DNA of 64,000 nt from Clostridia bacterium. GTDB taxonomy: Bacteria > Bacillota > Clostridia > Christensenellales > Aristaeellaceae. Each line of letters starts with the position of its first letter. The first letter of the stretch is position 1. This document shows, piece after piece, positions 1 to 7,493 of the stretch. Location: positions 62,001 through 126,000 of the forward strand of contig JAFZOG010000152.1 of NCBI GenBank assembly GCA_017550745.1, read 5' to 3'. Below the pieces are notes generated by a model. It saw only the letters and a list, made by a program, of their open reading frames with translations, had not been told where the DNA came from and did not search any database. Made by a program: the position numbers and the translations under genes.

Positions 1-130
1 CGGCAGGGAAATCACCGTGACGCTGCTTCATTTCCTCCGGCCCACGATGAAAATGGCTTCGCTGGAGGAAGTAAAGGCGCAGGTGGAAAAGGACGCGGCC
101 CAGGCCCGGCAGCTGATGGAAAGCAAATAA
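1..130 (+). CDS. ribF: Riboflavin kinase/FMN adenylyltransferase, C-terminal end (partial)
   Basis: Only the last 42 residues are inside the window; the 5' end lies upstream. The tail reads LLHFLRP, then SLEEVKAQVEKDAAQAR, which is the usual end of bifunctional RibF, where an LRP motif is followed by a terminal helix. RibF phosphorylates riboflavin to FMN and adenylates FMN to FAD in the cytoplasm. In Bacillus, ribF (ribC) lies directly before rpsO and pnp; here rpsO-pnp lies about 42 kb away. A terminator follows at once. The assignment rests on a short tail, but the motif order is characteristic. Confidence 0.8.
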   Translation, partial: GREITVTLLHFLRPTMKMASLEEVKAQVEKDAAQARQLMESK

Positions 131-131
131 T

Positions 132-168
132 AAAGAGACAGCCGGGGGAAAAGCCAGGCTGTCTCTTT
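132..168. terminator. Bidirectional intrinsic terminator
   Basis: A 12-bp inverted repeat (AAAGAGACAGCC with GGCTGTCTCTTT) encloses a purine-rich loop and ends in T-rich sequence on both strands. It separates ribF from the convergent metal transporter. Confidence 0.85.
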
Positions 169-174
169 CTGCAA

Positions 175-1065
175 TCATTCGGGATGAGCGCTGTGATCTC
201 CCGCGGGATTCACATGAATCATAATGTGCTTGACTTTTGGAAACTGCTTTTCGATTTCGCTATGCACGTTTTCGGCGATGGCGTGGGCGTCCGTAAGAGA
301 CATGCCGCCGTCCACGGAGATTTCCATTTCCACATAGACCCTGCTGCCGAATTTCCGGGTCATCAGCCGGTCAATGCCCTGCACGCCGGGCTCGCCCAGG
401 GCGCAGGCGCGCAGCGCGGTTTCCGTTTCCTCATCTATGCTCTGATCCACCATTTTGTTCACCGCGTCCCGGAAAATCTCGTAGGCCGCCTTGCCGATGA
501 ACAGGCAGATCACCAGGCTGGCAACGGGATCCAGAATGGGAACGCCCAGCAGCGCGCCGCCAATACCGACCAGCGCGCCGACGGAACTGAGCGCGTCGGA
601 GCGGTGATGCCAGGCGTCGGCCATCAGCGCGTCGGAGTCGATTTGCTTCGCGGCTTTCCTCGTATAGCGGAACATGGCTTCTTTGACCGCGATGGACAGG
701 ACGGCGGCGCATAAGGCGAGAACGCCCGGCGCCTGCAATTCCTCCGCGTGCAGGATCTTCTCAACGCCCTGATACCCGATCATCAGTCCTGTCGCCAGCA
801 GCACCCCGGCCAGCACGATGGCCGCCACGCATTCCATGCGCTCGTGGCCGTAAGGATGCTCCTTGTCCGATTCCTTTTCCGCCAGGTGAACGCCGATCAT
901 CACGATGAAGGTGCTGAACACGTCCGAAATGGAGTGCACCGCGTCGGACACCATGGCCCCGGAATGGGCCAGCAGCCCAGCCAGCAGCTTCACAGCCGAC
1001 AGGGCGGCATTCGCGTAAATGGAAATCCGCGAAACGCGGAAAGCGATTTTGGCGTTGCTTTCCAT
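175..1065 (-). CDS. czcD: Cation diffusion facilitator (CDF/CzcD) metal exporter
   Basis: A 296-aa inner-membrane antiporter of the CDF family, which exports divalent metal in exchange for protons. Metal-site motifs are D41-A-V-H44-S-I-S-D48 in the second membrane helix and HHRSD at 153-157 in the fifth. The last 90 or so residues form the usual cytoplasmic ferredoxin-like domain. The ATG at 1065 is chosen because AGGAG precedes it; the longer open frame would start inside the upstream riboswitch. The leader is a NiCo riboswitch, so cobalt and nickel are the probable substrates. That is inferred from the riboswitch class and not from the protein alone. Confidence 0.9.
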   Translation of the reverse strand: MESNAKIAFRVSRISIYANAALSAVKLLAGLLAHSGAMVSDAVHSISDVFSTFIVMIGVHLAEKESDKEHPYGHERMECVAAIVLAGVLLATGLMIGYQGVEKILHAEELQAPGVLALCAAVLSIAVKEAMFRYTRKAAKQIDSDALMADAWHHRSDALSSVGALVGIGGALLGVPILDPVASLVICLFIGKAAYEIFRDAVNKMVDQSIDEETETALRACALGEPGVQGIDRLMTRKFGSRVYVEMEISVDGGMSLTDAHAIAENVHSEIEKQFPKVKHIMIHVNPAGDHSAHPE

Positions 1066-1090
1066 GGAACCGATTCTCCTTCCGTTCCGG

Positions 1091-1187
1091 AAATAAAAAC
1101 GGGAACAAGCTAACATATGCCTGTCCCGCAGAAAATATACGTCTGCTGCCGCGCCTGCGGCCCGGCTCCCTTGGGCCTGCTCACATT
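1091..1187 (-). promoter_or_regulatory. NiCo (czcD) riboswitch with overlapping terminator
   Basis: Read on the minus strand, the leader contains GAGCAGGC, then GCCGGGC with a short hairpin, then GCAGA...UCUGC followed directly by GGGACAG. This order matches the conserved core of the NiCo (czcD motif) aptamer. P1 can pair AUGU with GCAU around the core. The aptamer occupies about 1114-1187. The conserved CGGGACA segment can instead pair with TGTTCCCG at about 1100-1107, followed by TTTTTATTT. That gives a terminator mutually exclusive with the aptamer, the expected arrangement for a metal-on switch. It precedes a CDF exporter, the usual partner of this class. Confidence 0.85.
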
Positions 1188-1196
1188 TCTTTGCAT

Positions 1197-1225
1197 ATTA
1201 TAATTCAATCCTTTCATTCCGTCAA
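1197..1225 (-). promoter_or_regulatory. Sigma-A promoter of the riboswitch/CDF unit
   Basis: On the minus strand TTGACG and TATAAT are separated by 17 bp. The predicted start, near 1190, falls just before the aptamer. Confidence 0.8.
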
Positions 1226-1271
1226 GCATCTGCCCGGTGTTTGGTTTGATTCGGGTATCAATGTCGTTGCC

Positions 1272-1433
1272 ATGCAGCTAACAATGTCATTAAGCCAGCA
1301 GCAGGCCAACAAAAAGCTGGAGACAAAAAGTAAGGGAAAAGCAAGTAAAAAGGAATCAAAAAAACACCGGTTTATTGACGAAGCTTTGGATTCTACCCGC
1401 AACATGCTTGACAGCAACATTGAAAAAAGATAA
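1272..1433 (+). pseudogene. Short AT-rich open frame, not recognised
   Basis: This frame encodes 53 residues, Lys/Ser-rich in the middle (KSKGKASKKESKK) and ending DSTRNMLDSNIEKR. It has no good ribosome-binding site and is more AT-rich than its neighbours. The same frame continues past its stop into the GH3-like remnant below. It may be chance coding or debris from a decayed gene. I do not recognise a family. Confidence 0.25.
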
Positions 1434-1607
1434 GATTCTTTCGTGGGACATGGTGTGTTCCTCCTTAAAGGCTATACCGTGAATCCCTGCGATCTGGAAA
1501 TCTATATGGAAAAAGCGGGAAAGAAAAACCTCGAACCCGGGAAAAAACTGGTTTACGTCGGCGGATCCTGCCTGGATGAAGGGATCTGCGCGGAAATCGA
1601 GCTGTAA
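1434..1607 (+). pseudogene. C-terminal remnant resembling a GH3 beta-glucosidase Fn3-like domain
   Basis: About 57 codons without a credible start end just before the esterase. The translation contains FLLKGYTVNP, DLEIYMEK, NLEPGKKLVYVGGSC and a final AEIEL. The pattern of a strand, EPG, V-Y-V-G-S and then a terminal EIEL resembles the end of the fibronectin-III-like domain that closes many family 3 glycoside hydrolases. The rest of the enzyme is absent, so it looks like a deletion scar. The family call is by motif resemblance only. Confidence 0.4.
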
Positions 1608-1625
1608 GGAGAAAGGAGAACCCCC

Positions 1626-3179
1626 ATGAAGAGCTTCCGATATGACAGGGATTTTGCGGTGGTGGACACCACGGCGGGCAAGATCCGCGGCTTCGAGCAC
1701 GACGGCATCCTCACCTTCCGCGGCGTGAAATATGCCACGGCCAGGCGCTTCCATAAACCGGAACCCCTGCCCCGCCAGGTGGGCGTGACGGACGCCGCCA
1801 GTTACGGGTATGTGTGCCCGCTGCTCAAGCAGGACGAACCCAAAGGTGAAATCTTCGTGCCCCACAGGTTCTGGCCCCAGGATGAGGACTGCCTGAACCT
1901 GAACGTTTGGACTCCCGCGCTGGACAGCCAAAAGCGCCCGGTGCTCTTCTGGCTGCACGGCGGCGGCTACTTCGCGGGCTCATCCATCGAGCAGACCGCC
2001 TACGACGGGCATAACATGGCGCTCCACGGCGACGCCGTGGTGGTGACGATCAACCACCGCCTGAATATCCTGGGCTACTTCGACCTGTCCGATTTCGGCG
2101 AAGAATACGAAAACTCAGCCAACGCCGGCGGCGATGACATCATCGCGGCCCTGCAATGGGTGCATGACAACATCGAAAAGTTCGGCGGCGACCCGGACAA
2201 TGTGACCATCTTCGGCCAGTCCGGCGGCGGCGGCAAGGTGACCACCCTGCTTCAGTCCCCGGCTGCGGACGGGCTGTATGCCAAGGGCTTCAACATGAGC
2301 GGCGTGCTGGGGCTGCTGGACGACGCCAAAGGCAGCGGCAAAGAGCTGGCGGAGGCCATGATGAAGGAATTGAAGATCAAAACCGTCAAGGAAATGGAAA
2401 AAGTGCCCTATGCCGATCTGGCGGCGGCGTACAACAAGCTGACGCCCGAATTCCGCAAAGCGGGCAAGTATGTGGGCGGCGCGCCGAAAGCAAACAAGCA
2501 TTATCTGGGCAACCCGGCGGTGTACGGCTTCCGGAAGGAAACGAGCCACATCCCCCTGCTGGTGGGCTCGGTGTTCGGCGAATTCACATCCTTCGGGCCT
2601 CCGGTTTTCAACAAGCACACCATGACGGAGGAAGAACAGAAGAACGTGCTGCTCAAATACCTGGACGCGGCAACATTGGCTGACCTGACGAAGCTGTATA
2701 AAGCAGCCTATCCAGAAAGGAAGCTGGTGGATCTGATCCGCGTCGATACCCTGTTCCGCCCGCCCATCATCGAATACGTGAAGATCCGCGCAAAGCACAG
2801 CAGGAGCACCTATTCCTATATCTTCAATATGGATCAGCCCATTTTCTCCGGCCTGTGCCCCTGGCATTGCAGCGATATCCCGTATGTGTTCCGCAACATC
2901 GAGCTGGTGGATTATCCCAACGGCAGCGCTTACGCGGAAAAAATGCAGGAAATCGTCTTTGAGAGCGTGATGGCTTTCGCCCGCACGGGCAGCCCTGCCA
3001 CTGCGCTGCTTCCCGCCTGGCCCGCCTGCACCGAGAAGGAAGAACACACCATGGTGCTGGATGAGCATTCCCGCTGCCTCACCAACTTTGACCACGACTT
3101 GATCCCGGCGGCGGAGAAGGCGATCATGCCGGTGTTCCCCAAAATCATGGCCGACCTTTCCGGACAGACGCAGCATTAA
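1626..3179 (+). CDS. Type-B carboxylesterase (para-nitrobenzyl esterase-like)
   Basis: A 517-aa alpha/beta-hydrolase of the carboxylesterase type B family, probably cytoplasmic because no signal peptide is seen. It shows the oxyanion motif HGGG (111-114), the nucleophile elbow GQSGGGG with Ser199, and a C-terminal WHCSDIPYVF segment that should carry the catalytic histidine. EDCLNLNVW (87-95) is the family signature. The start is fixed by AAGGAGAAAGGAG just upstream. Such enzymes hydrolyse carboxylic esters; the physiological substrate cannot be told. It stands alone, between a degraded glycosidase tail and a MATE exporter. Confidence 0.9.
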   Translation: MKSFRYDRDFAVVDTTAGKIRGFEHDGILTFRGVKYATARRFHKPEPLPRQVGVTDAASYGYVCPLLKQDEPKGEIFVPHRFWPQDEDCLNLNVWTPALDSQKRPVLFWLHGGGYFAGSSIEQTAYDGHNMALHGDAVVVTINHRLNILGYFDLSDFGEEYENSANAGGDDIIAALQWVHDNIEKFGGDPDNVTIFGQSGGGGKVTTLLQSPAADGLYAKGFNMSGVLGLLDDAKGSGKELAEAMMKELKIKTVKEMEKVPYADLAAAYNKLTPEFRKAGKYVGGAPKANKHYLGNPAVYGFRKETSHIPLLVGSVFGEFTSFGPPVFNKHTMTEEEQKNVLLKYLDAATLADLTKLYKAAYPERKLVDLIRVDTLFRPPIIEYVKIRAKHSRSTYSYIFNMDQPIFSGLCPWHCSDIPYVFRNIELVDYPNGSAYAEKMQEIVFESVMAFARTGSPATALLPAWPACTEKEEHTMVLDEHSRCLTNFDHDLIPAAEKAIMPVFPKIMADLSGQTQH

Positions 3180-3233
3180 ATCTTCCCCAAAGCGTATTCT
3201 CCCCCTTCGAATGGGGAGGGGGAGATCAGGTTG

Positions 3234-3251
3234 TCGAAAAAGTTTTTTCGA
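3234..3251. repeat. Short palindrome of the TGTCGAAAAA motif family
   Basis: TCGAAAAA and TTTTTCGA form a near-perfect palindrome, preceded by ATCAGGTTG. The left part resembles segments at about 10310-10330 and 16610-16635, suggesting a dispersed intergenic repeat. Confidence 0.4.
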
Positions 3252-3282
3252 TAGCGGATGCAGCTGGATCACGGAGGAACCT

Positions 3283-4641
3283 ATGCGTGACGAACAAAGG
3301 AAACAGTTCACCAAAGAGTTGATGGCGCTGGCTGTCCCTTTGGCGCTCCAGAACCTTCTGAACGCGCTGGTTGGCGCGTCGGACGCCTTGATGCTTGGAC
3401 GGCTGACCCAGGACGCCATTGCCGCCGTATCGCTGGCAAACCAGATTTCCTTCGTGATGTCGCTGTTCAACGGCTCGGTCATCGGCGCTGTGGGCGTCCT
3501 GATCGCCCAGTATTGGGGAAAAAAGGATTATGAAAGCGCCAAACGCTTTCTGGGCATGGCGATCCGCTATGTCGCGGGGATCTCGTTTGTCTTTTTCCTG
3601 CTGGCGTTTTCTGTTCCGGACCGGCTTATGGCCATCTTTACGCCGGAGCCGGAGCTGATCCGGATCGGCGGAGAGTACCTGAAGATCGTCAGCTTTTCCT
3701 TCCTGTTCGCCGGGGTTTCCCAATGCTTCCTGATGATGATGAAGGTGTCCGGCCACGCGAAGATGAGCCTGTGGATATCAGCAGTTACCGTCATCGTGGA
3801 CATGACGGCGGATTTTTTCCTGATTTACGGCATCGGGCCTTTCCCTGCCCTGGGAGCAAACGGATCGGCTTATTCCACCATTGCGGTGGAAGCCATCGCG
3901 CTGATCTGGTGCCTGATCTGGACCTGGCGGAAGCAGGAAGCGCGCATGGACAAAAAGACGCTTTTCTTCTTCTCGAAAGCGTATGAGAAGGACGTATGGA
4001 AGATCATCCCCGGCATGCTGGCCAGCGCGCTGTCCTGGGGCCTGAGCATGACGATGCACGCTTTTATCCTCGGCCATCTGGGAACGGACGCCACCGCGGC
4101 CTGCTCCGTCACCGGCGTCGCGCAGCAGCTGATCCAGTGCATGACCAACGGCCTGTCAGCGGGCGGCGGCATCATGCTGGGCCAGCTTCTGGGACAAAAC
4201 CTGCTGGACAAGGCAAAGGTGTACGGCAAATGGTTCTGGAGCGTCGCGCTGTGGAGCGGACTGATCAATATCGGCCTGATCTGCGCCGTGGGTCCCCTGG
4301 TCTATTTCTTCTATGTCCTTGAACCGCAGGCGAAGATTTATCTGATTCAGATGCTGGTTTTCCACGCGGCCTATATGTTCGCCTTTTCCTACAATACCGT
4401 TTTCACGGTCGGGGTATTTCCGGCCGGGGGCGACAGTAAATACGACGCGGTCAGCGTTTTCTTTGCGACGTGGTGCTTTGCGATCCCCCTTGCGCTGGTG
4501 GGCTGTTTCGTATTCCATTGGCCGGTCATGGTGGTCTATATCGTCATGTGCCTGGATGAGATCGTGAAGGTGCCGTTCATTAAGCGGCATTATGATAAGT
4601 ATATCTGGCTTAAGAATTTGACCAGGGAAGGCGCGCAGTGA
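3283..4641 (+). CDS. MATE family multidrug/toxin efflux transporter
   Basis: A 452-aa polytopic inner-membrane protein with about twelve hydrophobic segments and the MATE layout of two six-helix halves. The N-terminal segment LALPLALQNLLNALVG-like (here LAVPLALQNLLNALVG) and LGQLLGQN in the second half are typical. MATE proteins export organic cations or metabolites using a Na+ or H+ gradient. The start at 3283 follows GGAGG with a 6-nt gap; an in-frame start 72 nt upstream lacks one. It seems to be a single-gene unit. The substrate is not predictable. Confidence 0.88.
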   Translation: MRDEQRKQFTKELMALAVPLALQNLLNALVGASDALMLGRLTQDAIAAVSLANQISFVMSLFNGSVIGAVGVLIAQYWGKKDYESAKRFLGMAIRYVAGISFVFFLLAFSVPDRLMAIFTPEPELIRIGGEYLKIVSFSFLFAGVSQCFLMMMKVSGHAKMSLWISAVTVIVDMTADFFLIYGIGPFPALGANGSAYSTIAVEAIALIWCLIWTWRKQEARMDKKTLFFFSKAYEKDVWKIIPGMLASALSWGLSMTMHAFILGHLGTDATAACSVTGVAQQLIQCMTNGLSAGGGIMLGQLLGQNLLDKAKVYGKWFWSVALWSGLINIGLICAVGPLVYFFYVLEPQAKIYLIQMLVFHAAYMFAFSYNTVFTVGVFPAGGDSKYDAVSVFFATWCFAIPLALVGCFVFHWPVMVVYIVMCLDEIVKVPFIKRHYDKYIWLKNLTREGAQ

Positions 4642-4722
4642 TATACACAAACGGTCATCCGGCCCGATCTGCCCCGGCCTTGCAAACCCGGGGGTCAGGT
4701 GAAGGCCGCGTCCTTTAAGCGC

Positions 4723-4757
4723 AAAAAAATAACCGCGCAACGGACAGGATGCGCGGT
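4723..4757 (-). terminator. Terminator of spoVT
   Basis: On the minus strand ACCGCGCA and TGCGCGGT pair around a 10-nt loop, followed by a T-rich tract. Confidence 0.85.
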
Positions 4758-4783
4758 CAAAACACCTTGCTATGAACCGTGTT

Positions 4784-5338
4784 TCATTGCTCCATCTGGC
4801 GGCCCACGATGCCGGCGGCAGTTTCGGCTACTTTCAATTCCGTATCGCCCATTTTCGCGCCTTGCTCCCGGGACAGAAGCAGCACGGCCCCTATGGCTTC
4901 TCCGTCCGCAATGATGGGGGAGACCACCTGCGCCGTGTAGCCGCTTACGTCCTCCTCGTTCGTGACCGGCACGATTTTTGCGCCTCCGGTGCGGTTCAGG
5001 GCAACCGTCTGACGCGCCTGGATCGCGCTTTCCAAATCAGGAGAAATCGGCTTGTCCCATAGTTCTTTCTTGCTTACGCCGCTGGCTGCGACCACCTGGT
5101 CCCGGTCCACGATGCAGGCGATGTGGCCGAGGGAGCGGAACAGCGACTCCGTGTAATCCTTGGCGAAGGACGACATTTCTCCAATGGGCGAATACTTTTT
5201 CAAAATGACTTCCCCATCCCGATCCGTGTATATCTCCAGCGGGTCACCCTCACGAATGCGCAAAGTCCGGCGGATCTCCTTCGGGATCACGACCCGGCCC
5301 AGTTCATCTATTCTGCGTACGATACCTGTTGCTCGCAA
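4784..5338 (-). CDS. spoVT: Stage V sporulation protein T (AbrB-family regulator)
   Basis: A 184-aa transcription factor that in Bacillus tunes sigma-G-dependent genes in the forespore. Residues 1-50 are the swapped-hairpin AbrB DNA-binding domain (GIVRRIDELGRVVIPKEIRR), almost invariant in SpoVT. Residues from about 55 to 180 form the GAF domain. The start codon is TTG, placed 9 nt after GGAGG; no better ATG fits the conserved N-terminus. The gene has its own terminator and diverges from the envelope operon at 5570. Its presence is strong evidence for endospore formation. Confidence 0.95.
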   Translation of the reverse strand: MRATGIVRRIDELGRVVIPKEIRRTLRIREGDPLEIYTDRDGEVILKKYSPIGEMSSFAKDYTESLFRSLGHIACIVDRDQVVAASGVSKKELWDKPISPDLESAIQARQTVALNRTGGAKIVPVTNEEDVSGYTAQVVSPIIADGEAIGAVLLLSREQGAKMGDTELKVAETAAGIVGRQMEQ

Positions 5339-5503
5339 TTTGAAGCGCCTCCTTGACCTTTTTCAGGCATAGGTTTTCCATGGAAACGCCTTTTATGCGC
5401 TCCGCGGCCCACGGGAAGATTTGGAAAGCGGGCGTTCCTTCTGATCGGAATGAAAACGGAACGAAGCAAAAGAGAAACGAGGTCATCCGCCTCTTTCGTT
5501 TGC

Positions 5504-5532
5504 TTGCTTTTTCGCGGAAAATATGGTATGAT
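5504..5532 (+). promoter_or_regulatory. Sigma-A promoter of the NAGPA/Lgt-like/RCC1 operon
   Basis: TTGCTT and TATGAT are separated by 17 bp, and TGG precedes the -10 (extended -10). Confidence 0.65.
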
Positions 5533-5569
5533 CATCGTGGTATTTTTTGTGTTTAAAGGAGATCGGGAA

Positions 5570-6523
5570 ATGCGGAGAAAAGCTCTTCTGTTCTATATTC
5601 TTTGCGCTCTGGCGCTTTGCTGCTGCTTCGGCGCGCGGGCGGAGGGGCTGGAGCCCCTGCCCATGGATTCTTTTCTGCCGGGCCCCATGCCGTCGGAAGC
5701 CGCCTATCTTTCTCCCACAGAATATCAGGATGATTCCATTGCGGTAACCATCTATCAGGACCGCTTTGCCGATACGGATTATTTTTTCGCCCACGTCCTG
5801 ATCACCCATCCCTCCCAGCTGCGCACCGCGCCGGCAGGGATGGTAGGCGCGCCCAACGCCACCTTCTCCTATGAAACAGAAAACAAAGCGACCCAGATCG
5901 CGAAGGCAGCCAACGCGGTGATCGCCCTCAACGGCGATTACTACACCAAGTCGGATAAGTGCCAGGTGGCGCTTCGACAGACAAGGCAATACCGCAATTT
6001 CGCCAACGGCACGATGGACGTGCTGGCGATTGACATGAACGGGGATCTGCATGTCCTGCAAAACTGCACCAAACAGGGCTATAAGGATTATTATGAGCAA
6101 ATGGCAGGCGGGCTTTACAATGTGTTCTGCTTCGGGCCCCTGCTGGTGCAGGACGGCGTGAGCGTCATTCAGGAAAGCTATAAAAACACCTATATCGGTT
6201 CCCAGAACGCCACCCAGCGCTCCGCCATCGCGCAGCTGGGCCCGCTGGAATATATGCTCGTTTCCACCAACGGCCCCCAGTCCCAAGGCAACAAAGGCAT
6301 GACGATCTATGAATTCGCGCAGGTGTGCGAAGCGGCCGGAAAGCGGCTGAGCGAAAACGGCTGTATGATCGCTTATAACCTGGACGGCGGCAACAGCGCC
6401 GCCATGATCTTCCGCGCAGTCAACCCGGACAACGGCCGGCTGGTGATGAAACGGGTCAATTCCTCAGACATCAGTGAACGCCATCTGAGCGATATAATTT
6501 ACTTTGCCACGCTGGTGAAATAA
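5570..6523 (+). CDS. Secreted phosphodiester glycosidase-domain (NAGPA/DUF2233) protein
   Basis: A 317-aa protein with an N-terminal signal peptide (basic MRRK, hydrophobic core, cleavage after GARA near residue 24). It carries a NAGPA domain, a family that cleaves N-acetylglucosamine or similar sugars from phosphodiester linkages and that in Firmicutes acts on the cell envelope. The late motif NLDGGNSAAMIF and the earlier ALNGDYY segment are typical. AAAGGAG precedes the ATG at 5570. It is the first gene of a tight operon: the next gene starts 1 nt after its stop. The exact substrate is unknown. Confidence 0.85.
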   Translation: MRRKALLFYILCALALCCCFGARAEGLEPLPMDSFLPGPMPSEAAYLSPTEYQDDSIAVTIYQDRFADTDYFFAHVLITHPSQLRTAPAGMVGAPNATFSYETENKATQIAKAANAVIALNGDYYTKSDKCQVALRQTRQYRNFANGTMDVLAIDMNGDLHVLQNCTKQGYKDYYEQMAGGLYNVFCFGPLLVQDGVSVIQESYKNTYIGSQNATQRSAIAQLGPLEYMLVSTNGPQSQGNKGMTIYEFAQVCEAAGKRLSENGCMIAYNLDGGNSAAMIFRAVNPDNGRLVMKRVNSSDISERHLSDIIYFATLVK

Positions 6524-6524
6524 T

Positions 6525-7493
6525 ATGATGGAAATCAAAACGGTTTCCCTGTTCGGCGGGGAAATCACGTTATACGGCATCCTGATGATCCTTGCCTGCC
6601 TCCTGGCAGGGGCGGGGCTGATCCTGCTTTCCGGAAGAAAAGGAATCAAGCGGCCATCGGCGGCGGTTTATTGCCTGCTGGCCGCTGCTTTGGGCCTGCT
6701 GCTGGGGCGGCTGATTTACTGCGCGGTACGCTTTGACCGCGTATTTTATGACGCGATGGGCGATTTCATGGGGTTTTTGCCGTTCTTCGACGTCCGTGTT
6801 GGAAGCCTCAATATCGGCGGCGTGATGCTTGGATGTATCCTGGCCGCCCCGCTCGCGGCAAGGATCGGCAAAGGGAAAGCCGCCGGTTATCTGGACTGCG
6901 CCGTTTTCCCCGGCCTTTCGCTTTTTATTGCGGAAAGGCTGGCAGAGCCGCTTGTGGGAAAGGGCTACGGCGTGTATCTGTATGACGCATCCTTCGCTTT
7001 CTATCCCCTCGCGATGCAGACGTATATGGATGAATACGCGCTGTCGGTATGCTTCATCGAAGCCGTGCTGGCCGCGGCGCTGATATTTGCTTTGACAGCG
7101 CTGGCAAAAAAGCGCCTGCAAACCGGCCAGCTGTTCCTTTGCGCGCTGACGCTTTTCTGCGCTTGCCAAATCATGCCTGAAAGCCTGCGGCATGACGACG
7201 TGCTTTTCATTTTCATTTTTGCCCGGGTGACCCAGATCTGCTACGCTTTGATGCTGGCGGGCGCGCAGATTGCCGCATTGGCGCGGGCGAGGCGGAACGG
7301 GCTCGGGTTCAGGCAGGCTGTAACGGAATTCCTCCTGCTGCTGGCAGGCGCCGGCATCTGCATCGGGGCGGAATTCGCGCTGGATAAAACCAATCTGTCC
7401 CACACGCTGATCTACACCGTCATGATCGCCGTGCTGGCGGGCATGGCAGCGCTGGTCCTGCGTCGCATACTGAGAAAGGAAGCTGCGCAATGA
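6525..7493 (+). CDS. Lgt-like polytopic membrane protein lacking catalytic motifs
   Basis: A 322-aa protein with seven to nine hydrophobic helices. The order of segments follows prolipoprotein diacylglyceryl transferase: ITLYGILMIL, GLLLGRLIYC, NIGGVMLGCILAA, then an FIAERLAEPLVGKGYG segment where Lgt has its R-x-G-N-F-x-N signature, then a late acidic helix. The essential HGG motif is replaced by NIGG and the GNF-x-N residues are gone. It is therefore probably not an active lipoprotein acyltransferase. It has an extra C-terminal helical region. It is wedged between two secreted-protein genes, so an envelope role is likely. The family call is from segment order only. Confidence 0.65.
   Translation: MMEIKTVSLFGGEITLYGILMILACLLAGAGLILLSGRKGIKRPSAAVYCLLAAALGLLLGRLIYCAVRFDRVFYDAMGDFMGFLPFFDVRVGSLNIGGVMLGCILAAPLAARIGKGKAAGYLDCAVFPGLSLFIAERLAEPLVGKGYGVYLYDASFAFYPLAMQTYMDEYALSVCFIEAVLAAALIFALTALAKKRLQTGQLFLCALTLFCACQIMPESLRHDDVLFIFIFARVTQICYALMLAGAQIAALARARRNGLGFRQAVTEFLLLLAGAGICIGAEFALDKTNLSHTLIYTVMIAVLAGMAALVLRRILRKEAAQ

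Noticed and set aside
184-714. Long plus-strand open frame opposite the CDF exporter, and many similar antisense frames (for example 2115-3482, 20686-22059, 54282-55589, 62006-63574)
   Set aside because: They mirror confident genes, have His/Gln/Val-rich translations typical of reverse-complement frames in GC-rich DNA, and lack ribosome-binding sites.
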